DNA of 11,640 nt from Campylobacteraceae bacterium (GCA_027063105.1 JAMOSL010000090.1:1-11640), one strand, 5' to 3'. Numbered from the stretch's first letter, positions 1-7,421 are shown. A program made the numbers and translations. The notes: generated by a model not told the origin, from the letters alone.

Positions 1-100
1 ACAAAGCCAATAGATTAGCAAAATCCTTTTCATATCTCATAAATCTTCTAACTAAGTTCTCATGAATTACAATTGCACCTTCTATTGGTTGAGTCTCCAT
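1..100 (-). CDS. Unrecognised protein, N-terminal 33 residues only (runs off the left edge)
   Basis: The reverse strand has an open frame of 33 codons from an ATG at 98-100 to the window edge. It begins METQPIEGAIVIHENLVRRF and continues with a mixed basic and hydrophobic helix-like stretch. An AAAGG ribosome-binding site lies a few bases upstream of the ATG, and a near-consensus promoter lies at 131-159, so the start is well supported. I do not recognise the family from this short piece. It lies downstream of the small HTH gene on the same strand, 87 bp away, and has its own promoter, so the two may be a regulator with a regulated accessory gene; that is inference. Confidence 0.6.
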   Translation of the reverse strand, partial: METQPIEGAIVIHENLVRRFMRYEKDFANLLAL

Positions 101-130
101 TTTTTATACCTTTTATTTTTAATATTTGAC

Positions 131-159
131 ATTGTAGCAATAAATGAGGATAAAGTCAA
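131..159 (-). promoter_or_regulatory. Sigma70-type promoter for the left-edge gene
   Basis: Read on the minus strand, TTGACT (154-159) is followed by a 17-bp spacer and TACAAT (131-136). Both hexamers are one base from consensus and the spacing is optimal. Transcription would begin near 124, giving a short leader of about 24 nt before the ATG at 100. The promoter lies between the HTH gene and the left-edge gene, so the latter can be expressed on its own. Confidence 0.65.
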
Positions 160-187
160 TAGAATACTATAAAATGATGAAATATAT

Positions 188-421
188 TTATAATTTGTTC
201 AGAATATCTCTAAAAACTTTAAAAGATTCTAATTTATTTTCTAGTTCTCTATTCTTCAACATCAATTCTAAAGTTAATTCTGCCGTTTTTGGCATATGTT
301 CAGTTGAAACCCATCTTGATATTGTTCCTCTTGGTATATCTAACTTTTTAGATAATTCTGTTTGAGTTAATCCATATTCTTGACATACTTTTTTAACTAA
401 ATGTATCTCTTTTTCTTCCAA
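188..421 (-). CDS. Small XRE-like helix-turn-helix DNA-binding protein
   Basis: The product is 77 residues if it starts at the TTG at 419-421. A second TTG two codons upstream (427) gives 79 residues, but it sits only one base from the AGGAG Shine-Dalgarno sequence; the TTG at 421 has 7 bases of spacing and is preferred. Residues about 17-40 (GLTQTELSKKLDIPRGTISR and on) form a textbook XRE-type helix-turn-helix, with the Gln-Thr-Glu-Leu turn and the recognition helix around GTISRW. The rest is a Leu/Glu/Lys-rich helix that could dimerise as a coiled coil. There is no other domain, so it is either a stand-alone repressor or antitoxin-like protein, or a mobile-element regulator. Its target is unknown; the promoter of the next gene at 131-159 is a reasonable candidate. 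Confidence 0.75.
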   Translation of the reverse strand: MEEKEIHLVKKVCQEYGLTQTELSKKLDIPRGTISRWVSTEHMPKTAELTLELMLKNRELENKLESFKVFRDILNKL

Positions 422-446
422 GAGCAAACTCCTTTTTTTAACAATG

Positions 447-455
447 ATTATATCA
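447..455 (-). promoter_or_regulatory. Extended -10 promoter for the HTH gene
   Basis: On the minus strand the sequence reads TGATATAAT, a perfect extended -10 (TGn-TATAAT) 26 bases from the preferred TTG start. No good -35 hexamer is visible 17 bp upstream, as expected for an extended -10 promoter. The start point would lie near 440, just upstream of the AGGAG ribosome-binding site. Confidence 0.5.
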
Positions 456-561
456 AAATTTGAGTGGGTGCGTCCTTTTCTCGAAGAGACTTTTTAAGTA
501 TCCTTTTTTCACAAGGTGAGATTTTAAGTATGTAGAGGATTTTTAAGGCTACCTAGATTAT

Positions 562-693
562 ATGCCTTGGAATTTTTTAGAAAAAAACAGAATCGGAAGA
601 TTAAAAATGGAGATTCACCAGCAGGGGCAATGGTTAAAAACTATTGCTTTGATTACTGGTTTAACAATAGATGAGATAAATAATCTAAAATAG
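562..693 (+). pseudogene. C-terminal remnant resembling an Rpn/PD-(D/E)XK transposase-type protein
   Basis: A 43-codon frame runs from ATG 562 (or from ATG 607, 28 codons) to TAG 691. The final part reads TIALITGLTIDEINNLK, preceded by a Gln-rich EIHQQGQ segment. This strongly resembles the end of Rpn/YhgA-like PD-(D/E)XK proteins, where a Gln/Glu/Gly-rich helix is followed by a short 'ITGLT-x-EEI-x-x-L' tail. The catalytic domain is absent: the frame is closed by a stop at 544-546, and no ribosome-binding site precedes either ATG. It is best read as a decayed leftover of a longer gene. It is short, so chance resemblance cannot be excluded. The remainder of the gene-poor stretch 428-787 shows nothing else I can support. 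Confidence 0.4.
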
Positions 694-787
694 TGGTCGA
701 TAAATCTAATCGGTTCTAAAAGTGGAGTAAAATTTAATAAAATATTTTGAAATTAATAAGATTTTACCCATTCTATCTTTGTTAAAT

Positions 788-2377
788 CTAGAAATCTTCA
801 ATAATAGGAAGAGGGAGAGGAACTTTATTGTAATTCTCTTCTCTTGATACTTCTTCATAATTTTTATTTGAATTATTGTTCTCTTGTTTGTTAGAGAATA
901 CTTCTTCTATTATAGGAGTATCATCTTCTATATTATTTTGTATGTTATCTTTATCTTCTATTTCATTTTCTTCTTCTCTTTCTACGATAATATTAATTTT
1001 AGATTTTTCACTATCACCCCATGCATCTTTTGCTATGATATTTATATCCATATCTGAAAAATATTTTGAATAATCAAAATCGCCTTGATATATACCATTA
1101 TTATCAATATCAATTTTAATTATTTCATCTTTATCGGAAAAACCAGTTAATCTATGATTATCCTCAGATAAATCCCAATCTATTGAATCATCATCAAACA
1201 TATAATCTTCGTCTGGTATTTCTAAAGTTACAGATAATACAAACTCTGATATATCAAAATCACCATTAAAATTATTATCATCATCAATAATAGCTGTTTG
1301 TTCTCCATTTTTTATAAATGCCACACTAGATGAATATCCTGCAAATTCATCATCATTTTCTTTTATTTTTTCATTCGTTTCATTATCCTCTATTACATTA
1401 TCTTCTACTTTATCAGGAGTTTTAATTACCTCTTTAATAATAATTGGTTCTACTATATTTTCTTGCTCTTTTTCCACTTCTTCTATAATTTTATCTTTAG
1501 GTTCTTCCTCAACTACTTTTACTATATTTTTTACTATATTTTCCTTTTTAATAAATGGAGTTTCTAAATCCTCTTCTATAATAGATTTATGAATAACAGG
1601 AATTTGAATATCATCATTTTGAATAGTAATATTTACTAAAGGAATTAATTCATCTAAATTCTCTTCTATAATAGATTTATGAATAACAGGAATTTGAATA
1701 TCGTCATTCTGAATAGTAATATTTATTAAAGGAATTAATTCATCTAAATTCTCTTCTATAATAGATTTATGAATAACAGGAATTTGAATATCATCATTCT
1801 GAATAGTAATACTTTTTATAGGTGATATAGGTATTACTTTATCTATTTCTATTTCTACTTTTTCAGTATTATCAACAAGTTCTTCCAATACATCTTTTAC
1901 TACCTCTTTAAGATTCTCTTTTATTATTATATTATTTATAATAGGTTCTTTTTTTTCTACTATATTCTTTTCTATTTCTATTTCTATATTCTCATCTGTA
2001 TCTTCAATAGTATCTGAATTATATTTTTCTAATATATTTATTTTTTGATAATCATTTAATACTCTGATAATATTATTTTTTATATTCATAAATATTTCGT
2101 TAAATATATTCTCACCACTTCTCTCTATTATATTCTCATTGATTACATAAGATTTTGGTGTAATATAATTTGTAAGGCATTTATCTATATTATCTTTACA
2201 TGCTACAAAAAGTGGATCTTTTATTTCATAATTAAAATCTTTACTATCCACAACTATCTCTTTTTCAAAAATGGCATCACCTGAATCTACTTTACGCAAT
2301 ATACCAAAATTATTTTTTGCATAAAAATCACCAACAATATCTTTTAAGTATCCAATTATTTTCATTTTGATATTCAT
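788..2377 (-). CDS. Acidic repeat protein with LapA-like retention-module N-terminus
   Basis: The product has 529 residues, very rich in Ile, Glu, Asp and Asn. No cleavable signal peptide is visible. Residues about 6-45 (IIGYLKDIVGDFYAK, then R-KV-SGD-IFE-EIVV) fit the pattern of the N-terminal retention module of LapA-type adhesins, which plugs the TolC-like pore of a type I secretion system. Residues 120-185 are a Glu/Ile/Lys linker, and 190-271 hold nearly three copies of a 30-residue repeat. After another charged linker, two similar segments follow (IIDDDNNFNGDFDISEF near 363-379 and IDIDNNGIYQGDFDYSKYF near 422-440). The second runs into a beta-rich Ig-like-looking end (residues 443-465). 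There are no RTX nonapeptides and no di-alanine LapG-type site that I can see, and the length is far below the thousands of residues typical of such adhesins. Alternatives are a truncated adhesin or a separate surface protein. The start at 2377 has only a weak ribosome-binding site; ATG 2365 is possible. Confidence 0.65.
   Translation of the reverse strand: MNIKMKIIGYLKDIVGDFYAKNNFGILRKVDSGDAIFEKEIVVDSKDFNYEIKDPLFVACKDNIDKCLTNYITPKSYVINENIIERSGENIFNEIFMNIKNNIIRVLNDYQKINILEKYNSDTIEDTDENIEIEIEKNIVEKKEPIINNIIIKENLKEVVKDVLEELVDNTEKVEIEIDKVIPISPIKSITIQNDDIQIPVIHKSIIEENLDELIPLINITIQNDDIQIPVIHKSIIEENLDELIPLVNITIQNDDIQIPVIHKSIIEEDLETPFIKKENIVKNIVKVVEEEPKDKIIEEVEKEQENIVEPIIIKEVIKTPDKVEDNVIEDNETNEKIKENDDEFAGYSSSVAFIKNGEQTAIIDDDNNFNGDFDISEFVLSVTLEIPDEDYMFDDDSIDWDLSEDNHRLTGFSDKDEIIKIDIDNNGIYQGDFDYSKYFSDMDINIIAKDAWGDSEKSKINIIVEREEENEIEDKDNIQNNIEDDTPIIEEVFSNKQENNNSNKNYEEVSREENYNKVPLPLPIIEDF
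1563..1810 (-). repeat. 90-bp in-frame tandem repeat, about 2.7 copies
   Basis: The copies begin at 1571, 1661 and 1751 (CTCTTCTATA on the plus strand each time), exactly 90 bp apart. The last copy is partial (to about 1810), and a few bases of match extend back to 1563. The first two copies differ at 3 of 90 positions, and the second and third at 1 of the 60 shared. Each unit encodes 30 residues with the core ITIQNDDIQIPVIHKSIIEE. The near identity at DNA level points to recent duplication or gene conversion, and the period keeps the frame, so the copy number can vary without breaking the protein. Confidence 0.95.
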
Positions 2378-2516
2378 CTTTTTATACTAATTCTATACTA
2401 TGAATGTCATATAATCATCACTTATTTGATATTAAGTATAATTGGGAGGAATATCTATATAAATTGATATTTATACAAATATTTGGAACATAAAAGTCTT
2501 TCAAAAATTATGTTTA

Positions 2517-2525
2517 TGATATACT
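2517..2525 (+). promoter_or_regulatory. Extended -10 promoter for the DUF4139 gene
   Basis: TGATATACT matches an extended -10 (TGn-TATAmT type) 30 bases upstream of the ATG at 2556. No clear -35 hexamer is seen. The start point would fall near 2532, just before the AAGGAA ribosome-binding site at about 2543. The 178-bp divergent gap (2378-2555) must also carry the promoter of the minus-strand repeat protein, but I could not pick one with confidence. Confidence 0.4.
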
Positions 2526-2555
2526 TATATGATATTATCATGAAGGAAATTTCTT

Positions 2556-3938
2556 ATGAATTATCTATCTATGTTAGCAATTTCAACATCTATGCTACTT
2601 GCAAATCAATCTGACACAAATTTAGCATTTGCAAATAATCCTAAAAACATCTCTTTAACTATTTATAATCAAAATATAGCAATGGTTAGTGAAGAGAGAA
2701 ATGCCAAAATTAAACAAGCTGGTAAGATTAAACTTATGTACTCTGGAATACCAACAAACATTGATACTAGTTCAGTTGTTGCATCTTTTAGTCCTAAAGC
2801 AAAACTTTTTTCACAAAATTATTCATTTAATACAATTAGTTACGATTCATTACTTAATTATCATTTAGGTAAAAGTATTCATTATACAGAAAAATCTGAT
2901 TCTGTAGAGATTTTAGAAGGAACTTTAATTTCACTATCACCAATTTTAATCAGAGAAAAAAACTATGGAGCAATATATCAGCCTTATCAGCTATTTTTTC
3001 CAAATATTCCAAAAGATATGGCAGTTAAACCTTCTCTTTTCTGGAATCTTGAGACTACAAGTAATATTTTAGATATTAATCTTAGGTATTTAACAAGAGG
3101 TATAAGTTGGAGTAGTGACTATAATATTAATTTATTGGATAATGAGAGATTAAATCTTAATGCTTGGATTACAATAGATAATAACTCTGGTGCAACATAT
3201 AAAAATGCAGATATTAGTGTAGTAGCTGGAGATTTAAATGTAAAGAAGGTCGATAGAATATCTTTGATGGCAATGCAAAAGAGTAAAAGAAGAAGTAAGA
3301 GTATAAAAAGTGAAAGCTTATTAGGATATCATTTATATAAGATACCATTTAAAGAGACTATTAAAGACAAAGAGAAGAAACAGATATTATTTATAGAAAA
3401 AGAAGGTATAAAATATAGTAGATATTCTATTTATACTCAAAAGTTTCATTTTTATAATTTTGGAGAGAGAGAATTATCCTTTACTCAAATTATAGAGTTT
3501 AAAAATAGTATTAAAAATCGTTTAGGAATACCTTTACCTAAAGGTGATGTTAGAGTATATAAGAAAGATAGTAGCAATCAAGTTCGCTTTGTAGGTTCTA
3601 AAAATATAAAAAATATTGCGAAGGAAGAGAGTGTAAAAATAGCTATAGGTAAACATTTTGATATAGTTGGAAAAGAGACTATAAAAAAGTATATAAAAAC
3701 ATCTAAAGAGAGATTTATTAGCTATAGTATAAATCTTAAAAATAGAGGTAATGAAAATGAAATCATTAAAATTAAAAAAAGTATACCTGTTAATAGAGGG
3801 AAATTAATTATAAAAGATACTTGTTCAAATCAGTGTAGCAAGATAAATGAAAATGCTTTCACAAATATATATAATATATCTTTAAAACCTAATGAAGAGT
3901 ATACTATGGATCTCTCTTATAAGAATATATATGAATAG
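2556..3938 (+). CDS. DUF4139 domain-containing exported protein
   Basis: The product has 460 residues. The first 27 residues are hydrophobic and end in AFA-N, a plausible signal peptide, although its start lacks the usual Lys/Arg. Residues 30-130 form a beta-rich N-terminal region. Residues about 172-460 match DUF4139: NLRYLTRGISWSSDYNINL near 175-193, then LNAWITIDNNSGATYKNADI at 201-220 and VVAGDLN. LGIPLPKGDVRVY-KD sits near 323-338, and a C-terminal SINLKNRG-NE-I-I (390-406) strand pair looks like an Ig-like 'mucoidy' beta domain. Family members are exported, of unknown biochemical role, and often suspected to act at the cell envelope. AAGGAA lies 7 bases before the ATG, which supports the start. 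The gene is divergent from the repeat protein and ends 3 bp from the stop of the converging acyltransferase gene. Lys-Arg-rich residues 242-250 look like a loop. Confidence 0.8.
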   Translation: MNYLSMLAISTSMLLANQSDTNLAFANNPKNISLTIYNQNIAMVSEERNAKIKQAGKIKLMYSGIPTNIDTSSVVASFSPKAKLFSQNYSFNTISYDSLLNYHLGKSIHYTEKSDSVEILEGTLISLSPILIREKNYGAIYQPYQLFFPNIPKDMAVKPSLFWNLETTSNILDINLRYLTRGISWSSDYNINLLDNERLNLNAWITIDNNSGATYKNADISVVAGDLNVKKVDRISLMAMQKSKRRSKSIKSESLLGYHLYKIPFKETIKDKEKKQILFIEKEGIKYSRYSIYTQKFHFYNFGERELSFTQIIEFKNSIKNRLGIPLPKGDVRVYKKDSSNQVRFVGSKNIKNIAKEESVKIAIGKHFDIVGKETIKKYIKTSKERFISYSINLKNRGNENEIIKIKKSIPVNRGKLIIKDTCSNQCSKINENAFTNIYNISLKPNEEYTMDLSYKNIYE

Positions 3939-3941
3939 TAC

Positions 3942-4562
3942 TTATTTTTGTGTATATTCCAACATTTTCATTTGTAATAGTTTTTTAGCTTCTTCTAACT
4001 CTAATCCATCAATAGATATACTTTGCAGATAAAACTCTATTTTAGAGAATGGTTTTGGGATTATAAACTTATCCCAACTCTTAAGTTGCCAAAATCTATC
4101 TACCTTGTAACTCATTATAAAGATTGGTTTTTTACTTCTAAGTGCCAATCCTATAGCTCCATCACTCATACTATATTTGGGACCTCTTGGACCATCTGGA
4201 GTTATTAAAATCTCTTGACCATTTTTAATTGCACGAAATGATTGACGCAAAACGCTAGAAGCACCTCTACTTGTTGAACCTCTTAATGAATTTATTTTTA
4301 AATAGGATAAAACTTTAGCAATTATATTTCCATCAAAATGTTGACTTATAATTGCAAAAGATGGTTGTTTTTTATGAATTGCACGATATGCCTGTGGAGA
4401 TATTAAAAGTTCATTGTGCCAACATACACATATATGTTGATGGTCTGTGATAGGGGTTATAAAATTAAATTTCTTTTTAGATGTATACCATATAAAACGC
4501 ATAATTATATATATAATTGGTGGTGCAATAATATATGCAATTTTACGAATTATCTTTTTCAT
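3942..4562 (-). CDS. DUF374 lysophospholipid acyltransferase family protein
   Basis: The product has 206 residues, usual for the family. An N-terminal hydrophobic segment (residues 8-24) anchors it to the inner membrane. The DUF374/LPLAT signature is complete: CWHNE at 47-51, SQHFDGNIIA at 73-82 (His-Asp acyltransferase motif region), LRGSTSRGAS at 93-102 and TPDGPRGPKY at 121-130, which contribute to acyl acceptor and phosphate binding in this superfamily. It probably transfers an acyl chain to a lipid or lipid A-like acceptor; the exact substrate is not known. It is the last gene of the HP0268-like/miaB operon: its ATG directly follows the miaB TAA with no gap and no evident Shine-Dalgarno sequence, so translational coupling to miaB is likely. 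The order matches HP0270 after HP0269 in Helicobacter pylori. Confidence 0.88.
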   Translation of the reverse strand: MKKIIRKIAYIIAPPIIYIIMRFIWYTSKKKFNFITPITDHQHICVCWHNELLISPQAYRAIHKKQPSFAIISQHFDGNIIAKVLSYLKINSLRGSTSRGASSVLRQSFRAIKNGQEILITPDGPRGPKYSMSDGAIGLALRSKKPIFIMSYKVDRFWQLKSWDKFIIPKPFSKIEFYLQSISIDGLELEEAKKLLQMKMLEYTQK

Positions 4563-5861
4563 TTAGTCTATAAGAATACCATCTAATGCACCTCTTGAGG
4601 TTTTTATAATCTTAATATCGATAATTTTACCAAGTAACTCTTCACTGCCTTCAACGAATACTAATCTGCCATTATCACTCCTACCTGATACTTTACCATT
4701 AGCTTTTAGTTCATCAAAATAGACTTTATGAATCTTTCCAAGTTCTAAATCCATAATTTCATCTAATATTTCTGTATGTCTTGCTTGAAGTTTTGTTAAT
4801 CTCTCTGAAGCTACTGAAGCCTCTATTTGATTTGGATAATCTATAGCTTGAGTATGTGGTCTAGGAGAGTATTTAAAAGAAAATAGTTGTTCAAATCGAA
4901 CTTCTTCTAAGACAGATAGTGTATCTTCAAAGTCTTTATCAGTTTCATTTGGAAAACCAACAATAATATCTGTAGATATTGTTACTTCTGGAGATAATTT
5001 TCTGATTTTATCACATCGATTTAAGAACCACTCTTTAGTATATCCTCTTTTCATCTGTTTCAATAGCTCTGTTGAACCACTTTGAAGAGGAATATGTATC
5101 TGTTTACAAATCTTAGGATTAGATACAAATTCATTTATAAAATCATCATCCATGTGTAAAGGGTGAGGAGATGTAAATCTAATTCTCTCTAATCCATCTA
5201 TTTGTGATATATCTTTTAGTAGTTGTGTGAAGTCGCATCTTTCATTATTATCAGTAAATCTTCTACCATAATTATTTACATTTTGACCTAAAAGCATGAC
5301 CTCTTTAGCACCAGTTAATACAGCTTTTGTTATTTCTTGAATAATTAGTTTTTTGGGAATGGATATTTCATCGCCTCTTGTTTCTGGGACAATACAAAAA
5401 CTACACTGTTTATCACAACCAATAGATATATTAACCATAGATTTAAATCTATTTGTTCTATATCCTGCAAATTCATAACTACTCTCATCATAATCATTAT
5501 CAACTTCTACTGCATGTTTCTGTTTTATAACTTGATTTATTTTAGATACATTTCTAGCACCCAATACAAAATCAACAACTGGAGCTCTTTTAATAATATC
5601 TTTTCCTAGATGTGTTGCTGTACATCCACAAACACCTATTTTAGCACCATCTTTTCTGTATTTTTTAAAAATACCTATTTCAGAAAATAACTTAGCCACA
5701 GGTTTTTCACGGACGCTACAAGTATTAATAATAATCAAATCAGCATTAGAAACCTCAGTGGTTAATTGATACTCCTCTTCTCTATTAAGCTCTGCTATCA
5801 TGTGTTCACTATCTCGGCTATTCATTGCACAGCCAAGAGTTTCTATAAATAATTTTTTCAT
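4563..5861 (-). CDS. miaB: tRNA-2-methylthio-N6-dimethylallyladenosine synthase MiaB
   Basis: MiaB is a radical-SAM methylthiotransferase that converts i6A37 to ms2i6A37 in tRNAs reading codons that begin with U. The 432 residues contain the three expected parts. The N-terminal UPF0004 domain has cluster ligands Cys11 (ETLGCAMN), Cys48 (NTCSV) and a cysteine near 78-80 (GVCGC). The radical-SAM core has C149-x3-C153-x2-C156 (GCDKQCSFCIVPETRGDE). The C-terminal TRAM domain covers about residues 370-432. LGQNVNNYG and HIPLQSGS are also typical. CGC followed by TATHLG differs a little from the more usual CMAQR-type sequence. The gene starts 12 bp after the HP0268-like gene and ends flush with the DUF374 ATG, forming an operon. 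The Shine-Dalgarno sequence is poor, so coupling to the upstream gene is possible. Confidence 0.96.
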   Translation of the reverse strand: MKKLFIETLGCAMNSRDSEHMIAELNREEEYQLTTEVSNADLIIINTCSVREKPVAKLFSEIGIFKKYRKDGAKIGVCGCTATHLGKDIIKRAPVVDFVLGARNVSKINQVIKQKHAVEVDNDYDESSYEFAGYRTNRFKSMVNISIGCDKQCSFCIVPETRGDEISIPKKLIIQEITKAVLTGAKEVMLLGQNVNNYGRRFTDNNERCDFTQLLKDISQIDGLERIRFTSPHPLHMDDDFINEFVSNPKICKQIHIPLQSGSTELLKQMKRGYTKEWFLNRCDKIRKLSPEVTISTDIIVGFPNETDKDFEDTLSVLEEVRFEQLFSFKYSPRPHTQAIDYPNQIEASVASERLTKLQARHTEILDEIMDLELGKIHKVYFDELKANGKVSGRSDNGRLVFVEGSEELLGKIIDIKIIKTSRGALDGILID

Positions 5862-5873
5862 ATCTATAAAGAG

Positions 5874-6113
5874 TTATTTTACAATATGGACTTCATAGAT
5901 ATATTCATTATCATCCAAACCATATTTTACTTCTCTCATATAAACGCTATAATCTTTATCTTCAAAATGTTCAATTAGTGCAATCATATCTTTATGAGAA
6001 TTATCTTTATCAAAATAAAATATCGATTTATTTGCTAGTTCATCTTCTATTTTATTGAGGTCAATCATCTTTGGTTTTGCCCTAAGCGTTGTTCTAGCAA
6101 GTTTCAATTTCAT
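5874..6113 (-). CDS. HP0268-family small nuclease
   Basis: The 79-residue product begins MKLKLARTTLRAKPKMIDL and contains SIFYFDKDNSHKDMIALIEH, closely following the pattern of Helicobacter pylori HP0268 (KSIFYF, HKDM, a Tyr-Glu-(Val/Leu)-His-Ile C-terminus). HP0268 has been characterised as a small alpha/beta protein with Smr-like architecture and nicking endonuclease and ribonuclease activities. The family seems confined to Campylobacterota. The start is supported by AAGGAA 7-8 bases upstream. It leads the operon with miaB and the DUF374 gene, and its function in vivo is not settled. Association with a tRNA-modifying enzyme hints at an RNA role, which is inference. Confidence 0.82.
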   Translation of the reverse strand: MKLKLARTTLRAKPKMIDLNKIEDELANKSIFYFDKDNSHKDMIALIEHFEDKDYSVYMREVKYGLDDNEYIYEVHIVK

Positions 6114-6210
6114 TTTTTTGTTCCTTCAATGATTAGTCATATTATTTATTAGATTTCTCTAAAAAATCAGTAGGCAAGTATACTTTATTTTTAGTAAAGC
6201 AATGATTAGA

Positions 6211-6216
6211 TATAAT
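6211..6216 (+). promoter_or_regulatory. Probable -10 element for nusA
   Basis: A perfect TATAAT lies 81 bases upstream of the nusA ATG in the 183-bp divergent gap (6114-6296). The -35 position is T-rich without a clear TTGACA, as is common in Campylobacterota. The leader would be about 75 nt. The minus-strand operon must also start in this gap, but I see no convincing promoter for it. Confidence 0.4.
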
Positions 6217-6296
6217 ATTCTTCTGCAAAAATAATAAATTAAACCCACGCTATAGACAATATATGTTACTAAAACAATCTAAAAGGAAAATTAACC

Positions 6297-7421
6297 ATGG
6301 AAAAAATTATAGATATAGTAGAAGCTATTGCTCATGAGAAGAATATTAGCATAGAAAATGCAATAGATGCATTTAAAGAGGCATTGACAAATACAGCAAA
6401 AAGATTAACTTCAAAAGAGAGTACATTTGAAATTAATATTGATATGGATACAAGAGATTACTCTGTTAGTAAAATAATTACCGTTGTAGCTGATAATGAT
6501 TCAAGACTAGAGACACATCATGATAGTTTTATGGCATTGACTGAAGCTTATGATTATGATACTGAAATTGAATTGGGTGATGAGCTTAGAACAGAATTTA
6601 TATTAGAAGAGTATGGAAGGACAGCTGCAGCAAATTTATTTAGAGAATTGGAGTATCATATTCAAAGAAGAATAGAACAAGACTTATTTGAAAAATATAG
6701 AGCTTTAGTTGATACAGTAATGATTGGAACAGTAAATCGTATTGATGCTGATGATAATACTTATGTTGAAATTGGTGAATTAAAAGGTATTCTTAGTCAA
6801 AGAAATAGAATCAAGGGTGAAGTATTTAAAAGAGGTGATACAATGAAAGCACTTTTAAGATTTGTAACTATTGATCCAGAATATGGAATGTTTTTAGAAC
6901 TAACAAGAACTTCACCTAAGTTTTTAGAAAAATTGATGGCAAAAGAAGTTCCAGAGATAGAAGATGGAATTGTAGAAATTATGTCAACAGCAAGAATTCC
7001 AGGTGAGAGAGCTAAAATAGCACTTAAAACAGATCATATGAATATTGATGCAATTGGTGCAGCAGTTGGTGTTAGAGGTGTTAGAATTAATGCTGTTAGT
7101 AATGAACTTAATGGAGAAAATATCGATTGTATAGAGTATTCTGCTATACCAGAAATATTTATTACTCGTTCTCTAAGTCCTGCAATTACTCAAAGTATTA
7201 AAGTAGAAGAGCAAAAAGCTGTTATAAATATTACAAAAGATCAAAAAGCAAAAGCTATTGGTAGAAGTGGTATAAATATTCGTCTAGCATCTATGCTTAC
7301 AAAATATAATATAGATTTGAATGAAGTAGAAGGAGTTACTGATAGAACAAAAGAGAGTAAAGATGGTAAAGAATATGCAAAAACAACTGATACAACTGCT
7401 TTAGCTGATTTATTTAAATAA
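6297..7421 (+). CDS. nusA: Transcription termination/antitermination factor NusA
   Basis: NusA binds RNA polymerase and nascent RNA, and controls pausing, termination and antitermination. The 374 residues show the RNA polymerase-binding N-terminal domain (1-130, ending AAANLFRELEYHIQRRIEQD), an S1 domain (about 138-205, IGTVNRID...YVEIGELKGILS), KH1 (about 206-282, with DAIGAAVGVRGVRI at 251-264) and KH2 (about 285-345, with AKAIGRSGINIRLA at 318-331). There are no C-terminal acidic AR repeats as in Escherichia coli (495 residues), which is normal outside gamma-type proteobacteria. AAAGGAA lies about 8 bases before the ATG. It is a single-gene unit here, without the rimP or infB neighbours common elsewhere. 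It converges with the tRNA gene 13 bp downstream, with no room for a separate terminator hairpin. Confidence 0.96.
   Translation: MEKIIDIVEAIAHEKNISIENAIDAFKEALTNTAKRLTSKESTFEINIDMDTRDYSVSKIITVVADNDSRLETHHDSFMALTEAYDYDTEIELGDELRTEFILEEYGRTAAANLFRELEYHIQRRIEQDLFEKYRALVDTVMIGTVNRIDADDNTYVEIGELKGILSQRNRIKGEVFKRGDTMKALLRFVTIDPEYGMFLELTRTSPKFLEKLMAKEVPEIEDGIVEIMSTARIPGERAKIALKTDHMNIDAIGAAVGVRGVRINAVSNELNGENIDCIEYSAIPEIFITRSLSPAITQSIKVEEQKAVINITKDQKAKAIGRSGINIRLASMLTKYNIDLNEVEGVTDRTKESKDGKEYAKTTDTTALADLFK

Noticed and set aside
144..365. Plus-strand 73-residue frame
   Set aside because: It lies opposite the HTH gene, has no ribosome-binding site, and its product resembles no protein; the minus strand explains the region.
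718..775. Hairpin GTAAAAT/ATTTTAC as a terminator after the 529-residue gene
   Set aside because: The stem is only 7 bp, the loop is over 25 nt, and there is no clear U-tract.
876..1073. Plus-strand Ser/Leu-rich 65-residue frame
   Set aside because: It is an antisense shadow of the acidic Glu/Asp-rich region of the 529-residue protein.
1563..1810. Regular 90-bp repeats as a CRISPR array
   Set aside because: The units are contiguous with no spacers and lie in frame within a coding sequence.
2364..2555. Palindrome CAAATATTTG at 2476-2485 as an operator
   Set aside because: A 10-bp AT-rich palindrome is expected by chance in sequence of this composition.
4023..4208. Plus-strand 61-residue frame
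   Set aside because: It lies opposite the DUF374 gene, whose motifs are complete across this stretch.
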